Source of the DNA: Terriglobia bacterium
GTDB taxonomy: Bacteria; Acidobacteriota; Terriglobia; Bryobacterales; Bryobacteraceae
Direction of reading: 5' to 3'
Assembly: GCA_025350105.1 (NCBI GenBank)
Contig: JANXYJ010000014.1
Location: 1-64,000 of the forward strand
Length of the DNA stretch: 64,000 bases
Below the pieces are notes generated by a model that worked only from the letters and a program-made list of their open reading frames with translations, searched no databases and had not been told where the DNA came from. Both the position numbers and the translations under genes were made by a program. This document shows, one piece after another, positions 18,380 to 30,548 of this stretch (its first letter is position 1; the number at the start of each line of letters is the position of its first letter).

Positions 18380-21300
18380 GTGACAAATCCCAGCGTCCGC
18401 GAATTGTTTCAAACATTAGGACGGCATCCTGCATTTCAGGAAATTGTCGCGAAACTCCTCCGGCGCGAAGATGGGCCGTTGGCGCTAAGCGGCCTCACGC
18501 CCACCGCCAAGGCCTTGTACGTGGTCCTACTGTGGCAGCTAACCGGGAGACCGCTGCTGGTGATCACTGACGGCAACCAAAGCGCGGAAGTCCTTACTGA
18601 ACTGGTAGCGACGATGTTTGAATTGCTGGTGGGCCGGCCAGAAAGCGGTCACCCGCAGTTGTTGCCGGCGCTAGACGTGATCCCCGGGCAAAAACTTTCT
18701 CCGCACAACGAAATCGCGGAGCAGCGCGCGATTGGGTTGTGGCGGCTGGCAGCCAAGAAAGTGCCTATCACGATTGCGCCGGTGGCTTCCTCGTTGAACC
18801 GGACGCATGCAGGGGATTACTACCGCGGTTTGGCGCTGTCCCTGCGTGTAGGCGAGGAATTGCCGCTCGACATGATCGAAGCACACCTGCAACAAATCGG
18901 CTACGAGCGCCGCGAGCCCGTGGAGATGACCGGAGAATATTCCATTCGTGGCGGCCTGCTGGATATTTACCCAGCCGAGAACGCACGGCCCTTGCGCATC
19001 GAATTCTTCGCCGACGAGATCGAATCGATTCGCAGGTTCGACGTGCAATCGCAGCGTTCCGTGATGAAGGTTACGGAAGTTACGGTACTGCCCCTGGTAG
19101 AACAGCCGCGGGACCGTCTTGGCCAGCCGGGCTGGGAGTTTAGGGCCGCACTGGATTCGCCTCGCGAAAAGACGCTATTTGATTTAGCCGACGATGCACT
19201 CATCGTCGTCGATGAGCCTGAACAGATCGCCGGCGCAGCAGAACGTTTTTGGAAGCGCTTGGATCAGCACGCCGACGATTATGATGCCATCAACTCCGCT
19301 AACTTTTTGCGTTTCGAGGAATGGGAAGAGCGTTTGCAGAAGCGTCCCCGCCTGACGTTTCGCGCACTCGATTTGGATCAAACCACGCCGCACATTGCCA
19401 CCCGGCCGGCCATGGCTTTTCACGGCAGTATGCAGGTGGCTGTGGCGGAAACCAAAACCATGGTGGAGCAAGGTTTTCGCGTCGCGTTCTTCGCGCCATC
19501 CAACGGTGAACTGGAACGCTTGGCCGACATACTGCGCGAGTATTCCATCCCGTTTCAATTGGGCTTGGCGCCGAATGAAGCGGCGTCGCCGTATCTGGCC
19601 GAACGCGCCTATCTTGCGGGTTCGGTGGCTAGCACGTTTTTGGTGCGCGGCAATGTCCGGCGCGGGACCATTTTCTCGGACTCATCGATTGCGTTTGTTG
19701 GCGTGGAGGATCTGTTCGATCCTTCTGACTTAATCGCGCGGCCTGGGCTGACGCAGAATCAGTTGAGCGCCTTCGCGGCGGACTTAGCCGATTTGAAGCC
19801 CGGCGATTTCGTGGTGCACGTCACCCATGGCGTGGGCAGGTTTCTGGGCGTGCGCGAAATTGCCCAAGGTGAACAAAAAGGCGACTTCATGTTGCTGGAA
19901 TATGCCGGTGAATCGAAGCTTTACGTACCGCTTACCCGCATGGATCTGATCGAGAAGTATAGAGGCGGCGGCGAAAACGGGCCGCCGCTCGATCGCCTGG
20001 GCGGCGCCACCTGGAGCAAACGCACCACCAGCGTAAAAGCCAAAATGCGCGACATGGCGGACGAACTATTGAAGCTCTACGCCCAGCGCCGCATGACCGA
20101 AGGTTTTGGTTTTTCGAAAGATTCCGGCTGGCAGCGCGAGTTTGAGGACGCCTTCGAATTCATCGAAACCAAAGACCAGTTGACGGCGGTGAAGGACATC
20201 AAACGCGATATGGAATCACCGCATCCCATGGATCGCCTGCTATGCGGCGACGTGGGTTTCGGTAAAACCGAAGTGGCCATGCGCGCGGCATTCAAAGCCT
20301 TGGGCGATGGCAAACAAGTGGCCGTTCTGGCGCCCACCACCGTGCTGGCCTTCCAGCATTTCGAAACCATGAAGCGGCGCTTTGCGGCTTTTCCCGTTCG
20401 CGTGGAAATGTTTTCGCGCTTCACTCAGAAGAACGCCTTAACCGCGGCGGTCGCCGATCTTGCGGCGGGTAAGGTAGACGTGGCCGTGGGCACGCACCGT
20501 CTTTTGTCGAAAGATGTCGAGTTTCACGATCTGGGCCTGGTGATTGTCGACGAAGAACAGCGCTTTGGCGTGGGACACAAGGAACGTTTAAAACAAATCC
20601 GCCACGATGTGGATGTGCTCACGATGAGCGCGACGCCGATTCCGCGTACGCTCCACATGTCCATGTTGGGCATCCGCGACATGAGTGTGATTGAGACTCC
20701 GCCCAAGGACCGTCTGGCGATTCACACCGTGGTGGCGCATTTTGATCCGGAGCTAATCCGCTCCGCCATCGATCAGGAATTGAGCCGCGGCGGACAGGTT
20801 TACTTCGTCCACAACCGAGTGGATTCAATTTTCTCGCGCGCGGCGGCGATTCAGGAACTGGTGCCGAATTGCCGCATCGGCGTTGGCCACGGACAGATGG
20901 GTGAGTCGGAACTGGAACGCGTTCTGCTCGGCTTTATGCGGCATGATTACGACGTTTTCGTCTGCACCACCATCGTCGAAAATGGCTTGGACATTCCGCT
21001 GGCGAACACCATGATCATCGAAAACGCGGAACGCTACGGCCTGTCGGAACTGTATCAGCTCCGTGGGAGAGTCGGCCGTTCCAACCGCCGCGCCTATGCC
21101 TATCTATTGGTCCCGCAAGATACCGAATTGAGTGAAATTGCCCGCAAACGCCTTGCCGCGTTGAAGGAGTTTTCAGATCTGGGCGCTGGCTTCAAGATCG
21201 CCGCGCTCGATTTGGAATTACGCGGCGCGGGCAACCTACTGGGCGGTGAACAACACGGTCACATTGCCGCCGTCGGCTTCGACATGTATCTGCGTTTGCT

Positions 21301-21787
21301 GGACGAAACAGTAAACGAACTGAAGGGCGTGGAGACTCCGCTGAAAGTTCACTCAGCATTAAATCTGGGCTTGGACATCCGCATTCCGCCGGAATATGTC
21401 GCCGACGAACACCAACGCCTGCGCGCCTACAAACGCGTGGCGGACGCAAAAAGCGCAGAGCAGGCCGAAACGATCCGCGCCGAAATGGCGGACCGCTACG
21501 GTCCGGTACCGCCCGCCGTCACCACACTGATTCAATTCGCGCTGCTGAAGACCAAAGCTGAACAGGTGGGCGTAGAAGCCATTGACCGCCGCGGTTCTTC
21601 CGTCCAAATCAAATTTCATCCCGGCTCCAAGATTCAGCCAGAACGCCTGATGGCTCTGATCACCTCGGTGGACGGCGCGCAATTCACGCCCGCCGGCGTG
21701 TTGAAATTGCCGCTCGGCGCGGGTACTGAAACTCCCGCCGGGCTGCTGGATTTCGTGGGCGCGTCGCTCACCACGCTCACTTCATAA
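18380..21787 (+). CDS. mfd: Transcription-repair coupling factor Mfd
   Basis: 1135 aa; [87 protein letters not shown]. Confidence 0.97.
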   Translation: MTNPSVRELFQTLGRHPAFQEIVAKLLRREDGPLALSGLTPTAKALYVVLLWQLTGRPLLVITDGNQSAEVLTELVATMFELLVGRPESGHPQLLPALDVIPGQKLSPHNEIAEQRAIGLWRLAAKKVPITIAPVASSLNRTHAGDYYRGLALSLRVGEELPLDMIEAHLQQIGYERREPVEMTGEYSIRGGLLDIYPAENARPLRIEFFADEIESIRRFDVQSQRSVMKVTEVTVLPLVEQPRDRLGQPGWEFRAALDSPREKTLFDLADDALIVVDEPEQIAGAAERFWKRLDQHADDYDAINSANFLRFEEWEERLQKRPRLTFRALDLDQTTPHIATRPAMAFHGSMQVAVAETKTMVEQGFRVAFFAPSNGELERLADILREYSIPFQLGLAPNEAASPYLAERAYLAGSVASTFLVRGNVRRGTIFSDSSIAFVGVEDLFDPSDLIARPGLTQNQLSAFAADLADLKPGDFVVHVTHGVGRFLGVREIAQGEQKGDFMLLEYAGESKLYVPLTRMDLIEKYRGGGENGPPLDRLGGATWSKRTTSVKAKMRDMADELLKLYAQRRMTEGFGFSKDSGWQREFEDAFEFIETKDQLTAVKDIKRDMESPHPMDRLLCGDVGFGKTEVAMRAAFKALGDGKQVAVLAPTTVLAFQHFETMKRRFAAFPVRVEMFSRFTQKNALTAAVADLAAGKVDVAVGTHRLLSKDVEFHDLGLVIVDEEQRFGVGHKERLKQIRHDVDVLTMSATPIPRTLHMSMLGIRDMSVIETPPKDRLAIHTVVAHFDPELIRSAIDQELSRGGQVYFVHNRVDSIFSRAAAIQELVPNCRIGVGHGQMGESELERVLLGFMRHDYDVFVCTTIVENGLDIPLANTMIIENAERYGLSELYQLRGRVGRSNRRAYAYLLVPQDTELSEIARKRLAALKEFSDLGAGFKIAALDLELRGAGNLLGGEQHGHIAAVGFDMYLRLLDETVNELKGVETPLKVHSALNLGLDIRIPPEYVADEHQRLRAYKRVADAKSAEQAETIRAEMADRYGPVPPAVTTLIQFALLKTKAEQVGVEAIDRRGSSVQIKFHPGSKIQPERLMALITSVDGAQFTPAGVLKLPLGAGTETPAGLLDFVGASLTTLTS

Positions 21788-21814
21788 CGCCCATTCGCCG
21801 CTATAATTGTACAT

Positions 21815-22963
21815 ATGCGTTTGCGAATCCTCACGGCTGCCTCCATCTGTTTGTGCTTAGCGGCAACGCTGCGCGCCGCTGAAATCATGATCATCGACGA
21901 GATCATCGCCAAGGTGAATGGCGATATTGTGACTCGTAATGACGTTGATCGCGGCAAGAAGCAGTTGGAAGGAACGCTCCGCCAGCAGGGCCTCACTGGT
22001 CCTCGTCTCGCCGAAGCCATGAAGAATGGCGAGGGCAATATTCTCCGCGAGCGCATCGATCAACTACTGCTGCTGTCCAAAGGGAAAGAGCTCAACATCA
22101 ACGTGGACGGCGAGGTCAACAAACAGCTGGCCGAAATTCAACGCTCCTCCAAAATCGCTGACCCCGAAAAATTTCAAGCGTTCGTCAAGGAACAAACCGG
22201 CCAGTCCTACGAAGACTATAAAGGTGAACTCAAAAATCAGGCCATCACCAACCGCATCATCCGCCAGGAAGTGGCCAACCGAATTCAGTTCAAACGCGAA
22301 GATCAGTTGAAGTATTACGAGGAACACAAAAGCGAGTTTCAGCGCCAGGAGCGCGTTTTTCTCCGCGAAATTCTGGTGAACGGCACAGCGGCGGATTCAG
22401 CGGCGGCGGAGAAAAAGGCTAAGGACCTTTCGGCCCGCGCCCGCAAAGGCGAAAAATTCGACGAATTGGCCCAAGCCAATTCCGATTCCCCCACGCAATC
22501 ACAGGGCGGCGACATTGGGTCTTTCGACACAGGTCAATTGCGCCCCGAAATGGAGAAGCTGGTGTGGGATCAACCGCGGGGCTACGTCACTGATCCCATT
22601 AACGTGGGCACCGGTTTCCTGATCTTAAAGGTAGACGAGCATCCCAAAGCGGGCTTGGCTGAGTTTGAAGAAGTACAACAGGACATCAGCGGCAAGCTGT
22701 TTCAGCCGCGCTTTCAGCCGGAATTGCGCAAATATCTAACCACGCTGCGCCAGAACGCATTCCTGGAAATCAAACCTGGCTACGATGACAGCGCGGCCGC
22801 GCCCGGCAAGGATACCAAGTGGGTAGATCCCGCCGAAATCCGGCCGGAGACCATCACCAAGGAAGCAGTGCTGATGAAGATGCGCCGCAAGAAACTGCTG
22901 GGCATGGTGCCCATTCCCGGCACGACGCTGGACAACACCGGAACGTCGTCCTCGCGCAAGTAA
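21815..22963 (+). CDS. SurA-like periplasmic peptidylprolyl isomerase (parvulin type)
   Basis: Signal peptide; IIAKVNGDIVTRNDVDRGK...; GGDIGSFDTGQLRPEMEKLVW...GFLILKVDEH parvulin motif. Confidence 0.87.
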   Translation: MRLRILTAASICLCLAATLRAAEIMIIDEIIAKVNGDIVTRNDVDRGKKQLEGTLRQQGLTGPRLAEAMKNGEGNILRERIDQLLLLSKGKELNINVDGEVNKQLAEIQRSSKIADPEKFQAFVKEQTGQSYEDYKGELKNQAITNRIIRQEVANRIQFKREDQLKYYEEHKSEFQRQERVFLREILVNGTAADSAAAEKKAKDLSARARKGEKFDELAQANSDSPTQSQGGDIGSFDTGQLRPEMEKLVWDQPRGYVTDPINVGTGFLILKVDEHPKAGLAEFEEVQQDISGKLFQPRFQPELRKYLTTLRQNAFLEIKPGYDDSAAAPGKDTKWVDPAEIRPETITKEAVLMKMRRKKLLGMVPIPGTTLDNTGTSSSRK

Positions 22964-23017
22964 GCGCGGCTTATCGACGCAAGGTCCGGTTTTGAGAAGA
23001 ACTCGCAAAAGTAACTC

Positions 23018-24097
23018 ATGAAAACACCCTATGTATCCGAGCTTGTGCCGGAACAGCTGATCACTGGAATTTTTCTCGTCCAAAACAAAGAGATCCGTCA
23101 GAAGAAAACCGGCGAGCCCTATCTTTCGTTGATGCTTGCCGACAAAACCGGCGAACTGGACGCCAAGATGTGGGACAACGTTCAGGAGGCGATGGACACG
23201 TTTGAACGCGATAGTTTCCTGAAGGTCAAGGGCCTGGTTCAGTTGTTTCAGAACCGCCCCCAGCTCACCATTCACCGTTTGCGCGCGGTGGAGGAAACCG
23301 AAATCGACATCTCCGATTTCCTTCCGGCGTCCAAGCGCGACCGCGATGAAATGTACGCGGAGCTGCGCGCCTGGATCACGCAGATGAGCAACCCTCATTT
23401 GAAAGAGCTGATCGAAAAAATTCTTGCGAACGAAGCGGTGGCGCTGGCGTATCGCACCGCGCCCGCGGCGAAGTCCGTCCATCATGGCTGGATCGGCGGT
23501 TTGATCGAGCACGTATTGTCGCTGTGCAAGCTCGCGCGGTTTACCGCCTCCCACTACCCGAATGTCGATTTCGACCTGTTGCTAACCGGTGTGATCCTGC
23601 ACGACATCGGCAAGATCTACGAACTCACCTACGCACGCGCACTCGGCTACAGTAACGAAGGCCAGTTGATCGGCCACATCACGATCGGAGTGCGTATGAT
23701 GGAGGACGCCGCGCGCTCCATTCCAGGCTTCCCTCCCCTGCTGCGTGACTTGGTTACGCACATGATCCTCAGCCATCACGGCGCGCTGGAATACGGTTCC
23801 CCGAAGTTGCCCGTCTTCCTGGAAGCGCAGCTTTTGCACTTGATCGACAACATGGATTCAAAGATGGAAGCCATGCGCGCCCACGCCGACAAGGACCGAC
23901 AGGCCAACGGCGTGTGGACCGGCTGGAACGCCGCACTGGCGCGGACTGTTTTGAAGAAGCAGGCATATCTGGCTGGACCAACGGAAAAAGAGAAAACCGC
24001 ACCCCCTCCGGTTAACCACAAGCCGGCACACCCGGAATCCGCAGCCTCGCCCTTCGCGGCTAAGTTGCAAGGAGCGCTGTTGGGCGATTCCGAATAG
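23018..24097 (+). CDS. 3'-5' exoribonuclease YhaM-like (OB-fold + HD)
   Basis: N-terminal OB-fold (PYLSLMLADKTGELDAKMWD) and HD domain (VHHGWIGGLIEHVLSLCKLA...GVILHDIGKIYEL). Confidence 0.88.
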   Translation: MKTPYVSELVPEQLITGIFLVQNKEIRQKKTGEPYLSLMLADKTGELDAKMWDNVQEAMDTFERDSFLKVKGLVQLFQNRPQLTIHRLRAVEETEIDISDFLPASKRDRDEMYAELRAWITQMSNPHLKELIEKILANEAVALAYRTAPAAKSVHHGWIGGLIEHVLSLCKLARFTASHYPNVDFDLLLTGVILHDIGKIYELTYARALGYSNEGQLIGHITIGVRMMEDAARSIPGFPPLLRDLVTHMILSHHGALEYGSPKLPVFLEAQLLHLIDNMDSKMEAMRAHADKDRQANGVWTGWNAALARTVLKKQAYLAGPTEKEKTAPPPVNHKPAHPESAASPFAAKLQGALLGDSE

Positions 24098-24100
24098 GCT

Positions 24101-25297
24101 TTAGATTCGCGACTCAATCATATTCGCGATTTCCGCTCCAATCGCCAGTGACGCCGTGGCACCTGGACTCGGCGCATTCACCAAATGTAACTCGCGGGGA
24201 CCTTCCACGAACGTGAAGTCCTCCACCAACGTGCCCTCCGCCGTCATGGCTTGGGCCCGCACGCCGGCACCGCCTTCCTCCAAGTCCTCTACCTGAACTT
24301 CCGGCACCAGTCTTTGCAGCGCCGCGCAGAACAGTTCTTTGCTCAAGGAACGGCGCACTTCATCCCAACTGACGCGTGAATACTTTTGCAGAAACTTCCA
24401 GAGACCGGCGAAACTCAGCGCGTCCGCCAAATCACCAACACGAATGTCGGTTTTGCGATAGCCTTCCCGCGAAAGCGCCAGCACGGCGTTGGGTCCTGCC
24501 TCTACTCCGCCGCGAATCATCCGTGTGAAGTGCACGCCCAGAAACGGAAAGCGCGCATCCGGCACCGGATAGATCAGATTGCGGACCAGATCTTCGCGAT
24601 CCGCACGAAGCTTAAAGTATTCGCCGCGAAACGGCAGAATGCGAATCTTCCTGGGCTGGCCCGTCAGCGCAGCAACCCGATCGGAATGTAAGCCGGCACA
24701 AGTGATAATTCGGGCGGCCGTATGCGTGCCCGCGGTACTTTCCACGCGCCACTCATTCCCTTCGCGAACCATCGCCGTCACCCGCGCGCGCACGATCACT
24801 TCCCCGCCCTTCAGTGTCACTTCACGAGAGAGAGCCCTACAGACGGCCGGATAGTCCGCGATCCCTTCCTGTGGAACTTGCACCGCCGCCACACCGGCTG
24901 CATGCGGTTCTATTTCGCGAAGCTGTTCCGCATTTAACCAACGCAAGCCCTGCAAACCATTTTGCGTTCCGCGTTCTAATAGGGTCCTCAGGCGCGGAAC
25001 TTCGTCATCGGTCACCGCGACCACAATTTTTCCGCAAACCTCGTGCGCGATGGAGTGCTGCTTACAAAACTCCACCATTTGCCGAATGCCAGCGACCGCC
25101 AGCCGGGCCTTGCGCGAGCCAGTCTTATAATACAGGCCCGCATGCAGCACGCCGCTATTGTGACTGCTTTGGTGGCGCCCCACCTCCGCTTCTTTCTCGA
25201 GCACGATGACATGCGCACCAGGAAGAGCTTGCTGCAGTCGCCACGCCGTGGCCAACCCGATCAGTCCTCCACCAACCACTACGATCCGTTGCTTCAT
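24101..25297 (-). CDS. lhgO: L-2-hydroxyglutarate oxidase
   Basis: VVVGGGLIGLATAWRLQ...HQSSHNSGVLHAGLYYKTGSRKA...FRGEYFKLR...YPVPDARFPFLGVHFTR. Confidence 0.93.
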   Translation of the reverse strand: MKQRIVVVGGGLIGLATAWRLQQALPGAHVIVLEKEAEVGRHQSSHNSGVLHAGLYYKTGSRKARLAVAGIRQMVEFCKQHSIAHEVCGKIVVAVTDDEVPRLRTLLERGTQNGLQGLRWLNAEQLREIEPHAAGVAAVQVPQEGIADYPAVCRALSREVTLKGGEVIVRARVTAMVREGNEWRVESTAGTHTAARIITCAGLHSDRVAALTGQPRKIRILPFRGEYFKLRADREDLVRNLIYPVPDARFPFLGVHFTRMIRGGVEAGPNAVLALSREGYRKTDIRVGDLADALSFAGLWKFLQKYSRVSWDEVRRSLSKELFCAALQRLVPEVQVEDLEEGGAGVRAQAMTAEGTLVEDFTFVEGPRELHLVNAPSPGATASLAIGAEIANMIESRI

Positions 25298-25671
25298 CGA
25301 TGCGAACGCTCAAGCCATACGCCTGCCCAAACGGCGATGACGCCCGCAATCACGCTGATCAGAATATTTGCCAAACCAAGCCAGGCACGGTCTTTGTCGA
25401 TCGCCTCAAAACTTTCCCACGCAAAGCTCGAAAAAGTCGTATAGCCTCCCAAAATGCCCGTCACCAGAAACAAGCGTAAATTCGGCTTTGGGTCGCCCCG
25501 TGCCATGAACCAGGACATCAGCATGCCAATGAAAAAGCAGCCGCTGAGGTTCACCAAAATCGTACCCACGGGAAAACGGCTGGAGTAACGTGCGAACAAT
25601 ACCGAACCAATAATGTACCGCGCCAACCCGCCCAGTGCCGCGCCCAGCATCACCAAAAGATATCGAGTCAT
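25294..25671 (-). CDS. crcB: CrcB/FEX fluoride channel
   Basis: GAALGGLARYIIGS...FPVGTILVNLSGCFFIGML...TGILGGYTTFSSFAWES. Confidence 0.96.
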   Translation of the reverse strand: MTRYLLVMLGAALGGLARYIIGSVLFARYSSRFPVGTILVNLSGCFFIGMLMSWFMARGDPKPNLRLFLVTGILGGYTTFSSFAWESFEAIDKDRAWLGLANILISVIAGVIAVWAGVWLERSHR

Positions 25672-25681
25672 TCGAAAGTTT

Positions 25682-27625
25682 TCAGATTCGGTGGAACGTC
25701 TTCAGGATATCGCGAGTGGCGTAGCGAACGGCAATCGGCCGGCCGTGCGGACAGCTCATCGGTGAAGAAGTCGCGGCCAGCGCGCGCAGCAGCCACTCGA
25801 TTTTCGCTGGTTCCAGGCGCATGTTGATCTTGATGGCGGCGCGACAAGCAATGGAAGCCGCAATCGCCGCGCGCTGATCTTCTAAAGACGCCTTGCGCAT
25901 TTCGCGTTCCGCAATCTCCAATACTTCAAAGACAACCTTTTCCACATCGCTGCCAGTTACTCCCGCGGGGGCCGATTTCACCGCGATGGTACGGTTACCG
26001 AAGGGCTCCGTATCGAAACCCAGCGCATTCAGTTCGTCCGCAATGCGAACATAGTCCAGTTGCTGCGCCGCCGTAAGTTGAATCACCATCGGCATCAGCA
26101 GGCCTTGCGTTTCCACCTTGCCCCTGCGGCGCGCCTCCAAAACCTGCTCAAACAAAATGCGTTCGTGCGCCACATGCTGATCGATGATCCACAAACCATC
26201 ACGCCCGGCGGCGATGATGAAGCTGTCATGAAGTTGGCCCAACGGGCGCAAATCGCGCAGCGCATCCAAATTGTCCAGCTGCGGAATTTCGCTATTGGGA
26301 AACAGTGGCCCGTGCGTATCGGGAATCGCGCGTACAGTGCTGGTCACGCCCGGCATGTCGGCTGGGATGGACGCATCGGAAAAGTCAAAACGCGGCACAG
26401 GAGAAGGCGGACGCCGCAACAAAAACTCAGGCAGAAGCGCCGCATCAGCCGGAGTAGCACTCGGCAGCATACTCTCCGCCGCCAGCACTCCAAAATCCGC
26501 GTTCTCCATCCGTTGCGTGAATTCGCTGTACGGCAGGTGCGTCGCTGGCTGGCCTGGCGGTTGTCCCGGCGATATCATGCGCGACACCGGCCGCTGCGCC
26601 ATCAATACATCGCGCACCGTATCGCGAACAAAATCGTGCACCAGCGACCCATGACGAAAGCGCACTTCGGTTTTCGAAGGGTGCACGTTGACATCTACTT
26701 CTTCCAAATCGCAATCGATAAACAGCAGCGCAAACGGATAATTGCCCGCGGGCATGATGTTGTAATAAGCTGCGGAAATCGCGTGCAGCAGCAGACGGTC
26801 GCGAATCAAACGTCCATTCACAAACAGATAAATGGAATTGCGATTCAGCTTATGCACATGGGGACCGCTCACAAACCCGCGCAGGCGAAAACGGCGCGCC
26901 GCAGCGGGCTCGCCTTCATCGGCGGGTAACGGCATGGCACGATCTTGCTCTCCCAAGTCCACCAGATCGTCCAGTGTCTGGCTGCCGAATACCTGATACA
27001 CCCGCTCGCGTAAGGTCTCCACGGGAGTCACGTCCAACAAATCCGATCCATTGTGGCGCAGAAAGAAACTTTTGTCGTGATGCGCCAGACTGTAGTGCGT
27101 CATCAGCGATGCGACATGCGCGATCTCGGTCTGGTCGCTGCGCAGGAATTTCTTGCGCGCGGGAACGTTGTAGAACAAATCGCGCACCGTGATGATGGTG
27201 CCGCCCGCCAGCGCCGCGTCTTCACACTTTAGAATTTTTCCGCCCGCGATTTCGATGGCCGTGCCGGTCTGTTCTTCGCGCGAGCGGGTTTCCAAACTCA
27301 AACGCGAAACCGAAGCAATCGAGGGCAGCGCTTCTCCCCGAAAACCAAGCGTGGCGATGGACAGAAGGTCTTTCACATCGGACAGTTTGCTGGTGGCGTG
27401 GCGTTCAAACGCCAGCAGCGCGTCGTCCCGCATCATGCCCGTTCCATTGTCACTCAGGCGGATCAGACGCCGTCCACCGGCTTCCACATCCAGGCGAAAC
27501 TCCGTTGCGCCTGCGTCGAGCGAATTTTCTAAAAGTTCTTTGACGACGCTCGCTGGACGCTCCACGACCTCCCCTGCGGCAATTTTGTTGGCAACGTGAT
27601 CGGAGAGAACGCGAATGCGGCCCAT
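25682..27625 (-). CDS. mutL: DNA mismatch repair protein MutL
   Basis: IAAGEVVERPASVVKELLENSLDAGAT...GFRGEALPSIASVS...FVNGRLIRDRLL...CPHGRPIAVR. Confidence 0.97.
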   Translation of the reverse strand: MGRIRVLSDHVANKIAAGEVVERPASVVKELLENSLDAGATEFRLDVEAGGRRLIRLSDNGTGMMRDDALLAFERHATSKLSDVKDLLSIATLGFRGEALPSIASVSRLSLETRSREEQTGTAIEIAGGKILKCEDAALAGGTIITVRDLFYNVPARKKFLRSDQTEIAHVASLMTHYSLAHHDKSFFLRHNGSDLLDVTPVETLRERVYQVFGSQTLDDLVDLGEQDRAMPLPADEGEPAAARRFRLRGFVSGPHVHKLNRNSIYLFVNGRLIRDRLLLHAISAAYYNIMPAGNYPFALLFIDCDLEEVDVNVHPSKTEVRFRHGSLVHDFVRDTVRDVLMAQRPVSRMISPGQPPGQPATHLPYSEFTQRMENADFGVLAAESMLPSATPADAALLPEFLLRRPPSPVPRFDFSDASIPADMPGVTSTVRAIPDTHGPLFPNSEIPQLDNLDALRDLRPLGQLHDSFIIAAGRDGLWIIDQHVAHERILFEQVLEARRRGKVETQGLLMPMVIQLTAAQQLDYVRIADELNALGFDTEPFGNRTIAVKSAPAGVTGSDVEKVVFEVLEIAEREMRKASLEDQRAAIAASIACRAAIKINMRLEPAKIEWLLRALAATSSPMSCPHGRPIAVRYATRDILKTFHRI

Positions 27626-27634
27626 GTGCGGTGA

Positions 27635-28174
27635 CTAGTCCGCAACCGAAGCAAAAATGGCGTCAACCGAAAGTGTTTTGTCTGCCGCGAACAGCAATGG
27701 AATGTCGCTGCCGCTGCGATAACTAATCGCATGGCCATCCGGAGTAGCCACCTTCACTTGGCGCAGATCCAGGTCGACGGTCCAGAATTCGCGGCAGCCG
27801 TTTTCCAAGCAAAGTCTTTCCTTATCGTTCATCTCCGCAACGGTGTTGGACGAAGAGAGGACTTCGATCACCAGTTCGGGCGCGCCCTGGATGTAATCTC
27901 TGGCTGCGTTCCAGCGTTCCTCGGAAACGACAGCGATATCGGCAACCCGGAAGTTTGCCGCACCAAGCTGAAATCCGATTTCTTTATCCACCACGCCCAT
28001 TTTGCCAACCGCATTTTCCAGCAAACGGCGAAGCTGCCGTTGCACCCTCGCGTGGTCCATTTTGGGCGGCGCCATTTCAATCGCTGCTCCGTGGCGCAAT
28101 TCCTGCCTGCCTTCGCGGTCGGGCAAGCGCTCGAATTCCGCGAAGGTCATCAGCCTAGTTGGGGTGGAAGCCAC
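27635..28174 (-). CDS. Uma2 family endonuclease-like protein (DUF820)
   Basis: MTFAEFERLPDREGRQELRHGAAIEM...RVADIAVVSEERW...GAPELVIEVLSSSNTVAEMNDKERLCLENGCREFWTVD. Confidence 0.92.
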   Translation of the reverse strand: MASTPTRLMTFAEFERLPDREGRQELRHGAAIEMAPPKMDHARVQRQLRRLLENAVGKMGVVDKEIGFQLGAANFRVADIAVVSEERWNAARDYIQGAPELVIEVLSSSNTVAEMNDKERLCLENGCREFWTVDLDLRQVKVATPDGHAISYRSGSDIPLLFAADKTLSVDAIFASVAD

Positions 28175-28211
28175 TCGAACAAACTCCTGCCTAAATTATA
28201 AATCCCAAACT

Positions 28212-29878
<1,667 letters not shown>

Positions 29879-29882
<4 letters not shown>

Positions 29883-30511
29883 TGCCGGATCTTGATTTTC
29901 GAAATCGCTTGCCAAATTTCCCTCACTCCCAGGCCGGTCTCGGCCGAGCATTCCAGCACCTCTCCGGCGAAATTTTCGCGGAGCATGCTGCGGCTTTGTT
30001 GCCGTTCTTTCTGCGTTTTCAGTTTGTCTACTTTCGTTGCGGCCACCAGATAGGGCCGCCCGTGGGCTTCAAGCCAGTCCTTCAGCTCAAGGTCCTTGTC
30101 CATCCAACCGCGCCGGGCATCCAGGACAATCAATGCCAAACGCAGCGTACCGCGTCCCAGCAAATAACTCTCGATCAAAGTTTTCCAAGCCTGCGTAATG
30201 CTTTTGGGCACCTTGGCATACCCATAACCGGGCAGATCGACGAAACGGTAGTCCTCGTCCACCTGGAAAAAATTTACCGCCTGCGTGCACCCCGGTCTTG
30301 CGCTGGTGCGAGCCAAAGCCGTTTTCGAGGCCCCCCGGTTGGACGATGTGCCCGACGAATTGCTCGGCGACCCTGTTCCCCCGCTGGCCAGCAACCGGTT
30401 AATCAAGCTCGACTTACCAACGTTGCTGCGTCCCAGAAACGCCACCTCCGCCTCCCCCTCTGGCGGAAATAGCTCCGGCCTTTCTGCACTTATTATAAAC
30501 CGCGCGGCCAT
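29879..30511 (-). CDS. GTP-binding protein EngB/YsxC (YihA)
   Basis: [47 protein letters not shown] chosen at 30511 ([19 protein letters not shown]). Confidence 0.93.
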
Positions 30512-30548
30512 AGTCAGTGGGCCCGTCTCAGCACGAAAACTCCGAATC

